From Marinosulfonomonas sp. (lineage in GTDB: Bacteria; Pseudomonadota; Alphaproteobacteria; Rhodobacterales; Rhodobacteraceae), in the NCBI GenBank assembly GCA_019090845.1, contig JAHRVD010000023.1, positions 1 through 5,560 on the forward strand: a stretch of DNA of 5,560 nucleotides, written 5' to 3'. Under the pieces are notes generated by a model. That model had not been told where the DNA came from. It made no database searches and saw only the letters and a program-made list of their open reading frames with translations. The position numbers were made by a program, and so were the translations under genes. Positions 5,403-5,560 of the stretch are shown one piece after another. The number at the start of each line of letters is the position of its first letter. The stretch's first letter is position 1.

Positions 5403-5560
5403 CAAAATTAGCACGTAATTATAGTTAGTTGCCGTTTGCGCAGAATCACTGGGCCGCCTAATGTAACCCATATCAGGCCAGTATGGCCGGGACCTAATTC
5501 ATACGCGTGTGGTGCTAAGGGAGCACGTGGGGTGATGGAGGGTCCCGGGGGGTCGGGGCC
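5403..5560. other. Gene-free right edge with inverted repeats and a G-rich end
   Basis: No defensible gene. The first half is AT-rich (for example GCACGTAATTATAGTTAG). The second half holds GGCCA-GTA-TGGCC (5476-5488), then CCGGGACC (5487-5494) complementary to GGTCCCGG (5541-5548), enclosing GTGCT-AAGGG-AGCAC (5512-5526). The final 32 bases have G-runs of 4, 3, 6 and 4. This could be a structured leader or small RNA that continues past the edge, or the 5' region of an unseen gene; an ATG at 5535 is too close to the edge to judge. Confidence 0.3.

Noticed and set aside
5490..5560. Cobalamin riboswitch, suggested by GGTGCTAAGGGAGCAC and a nearby GGTG
   Set aside because: The conserved core with the GCTGCCCCCGCAACTG-type B12 box is absent within the window and the spacing does not fit.
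5535..5560. Start of a coding region at ATG 5535 (MEGPGGSG)
   Set aside because: Only eight codons are visible, they are G-run codons unlike neighbouring genes, and they overlap the inverted repeat; it cannot be told from chance.
1..5560. Mobile element, phage genes, CRISPR array or defence system
   Set aside because: No transposase, integrase, terminal repeats, spaced repeat array or defence-family domain is visible; gene content is chromosomal housekeeping and regulation.

Overview
The window looks like chromosomal DNA from an alphaproteobacterium of the Rhodobacteraceae, probably the marine Roseobacter group. This rests on recognising the proteins, not on a database search. The clearest marker is the divergent regB / senC-regA (prrB / prrC-prrA) redox-signalling locus. 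It is followed by a bacterial-type S-adenosylhomocysteine hydrolase (ahcY) and a small DUF2853 protein. Composition and codon use look uniform through the genes, and I see no transposase, integrase, CRISPR array, tRNA or rRNA.

Layout: positions 880-1 (minus) hold the N-terminal 293 residues of the membrane sensor kinase RegB, cut by the window edge after the H-box and the redox cysteine. A 57-bp divergent gap with a 20-bp dyad separates it from senC (938-1567, Sco/PrrC copper-binding thiol protein) and regA (1629-2183, 184-residue response regulator). Convergent to regA is a minus-strand two-gene unit: an HD-domain phosphohydrolase (3285-2692) with a GNAT acetyltransferase (2688-2200) starting 3 bp after it. 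A 110-bp divergent region then leads to ahcY (3396-4790), which ends in a strong hairpin terminator at 4812-4841. After a leader with repeats and small hairpins comes the DUF2853 gene (4990-5331) with its own terminator (5363-5400). The last 160 bp hold no gene I can defend, but they contain inverted repeats and a very G-rich edge.

How the genes work together: RegB senses redox state through its quinone/membrane region and a cytoplasmic cysteine, and it phosphorylates RegA on Asp63. SenC/PrrC is linked to cytochrome c oxidase copper assembly and, in Rhodobacter, to the signal that reaches RegB. AhcY recycles S-adenosylhomocysteine, the product inhibitor of SAM-dependent methyltransferases. 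It lies near the reg genes in Rhodobacter capsulatus too, so this is a conserved neighbourhood. The HD and GNAT genes between regA and ahcY have no known part in redox control. No clearly new system is visible. The points most worth a second look are the dyad over the regB start, the structured leaders and the structured G-rich right edge.
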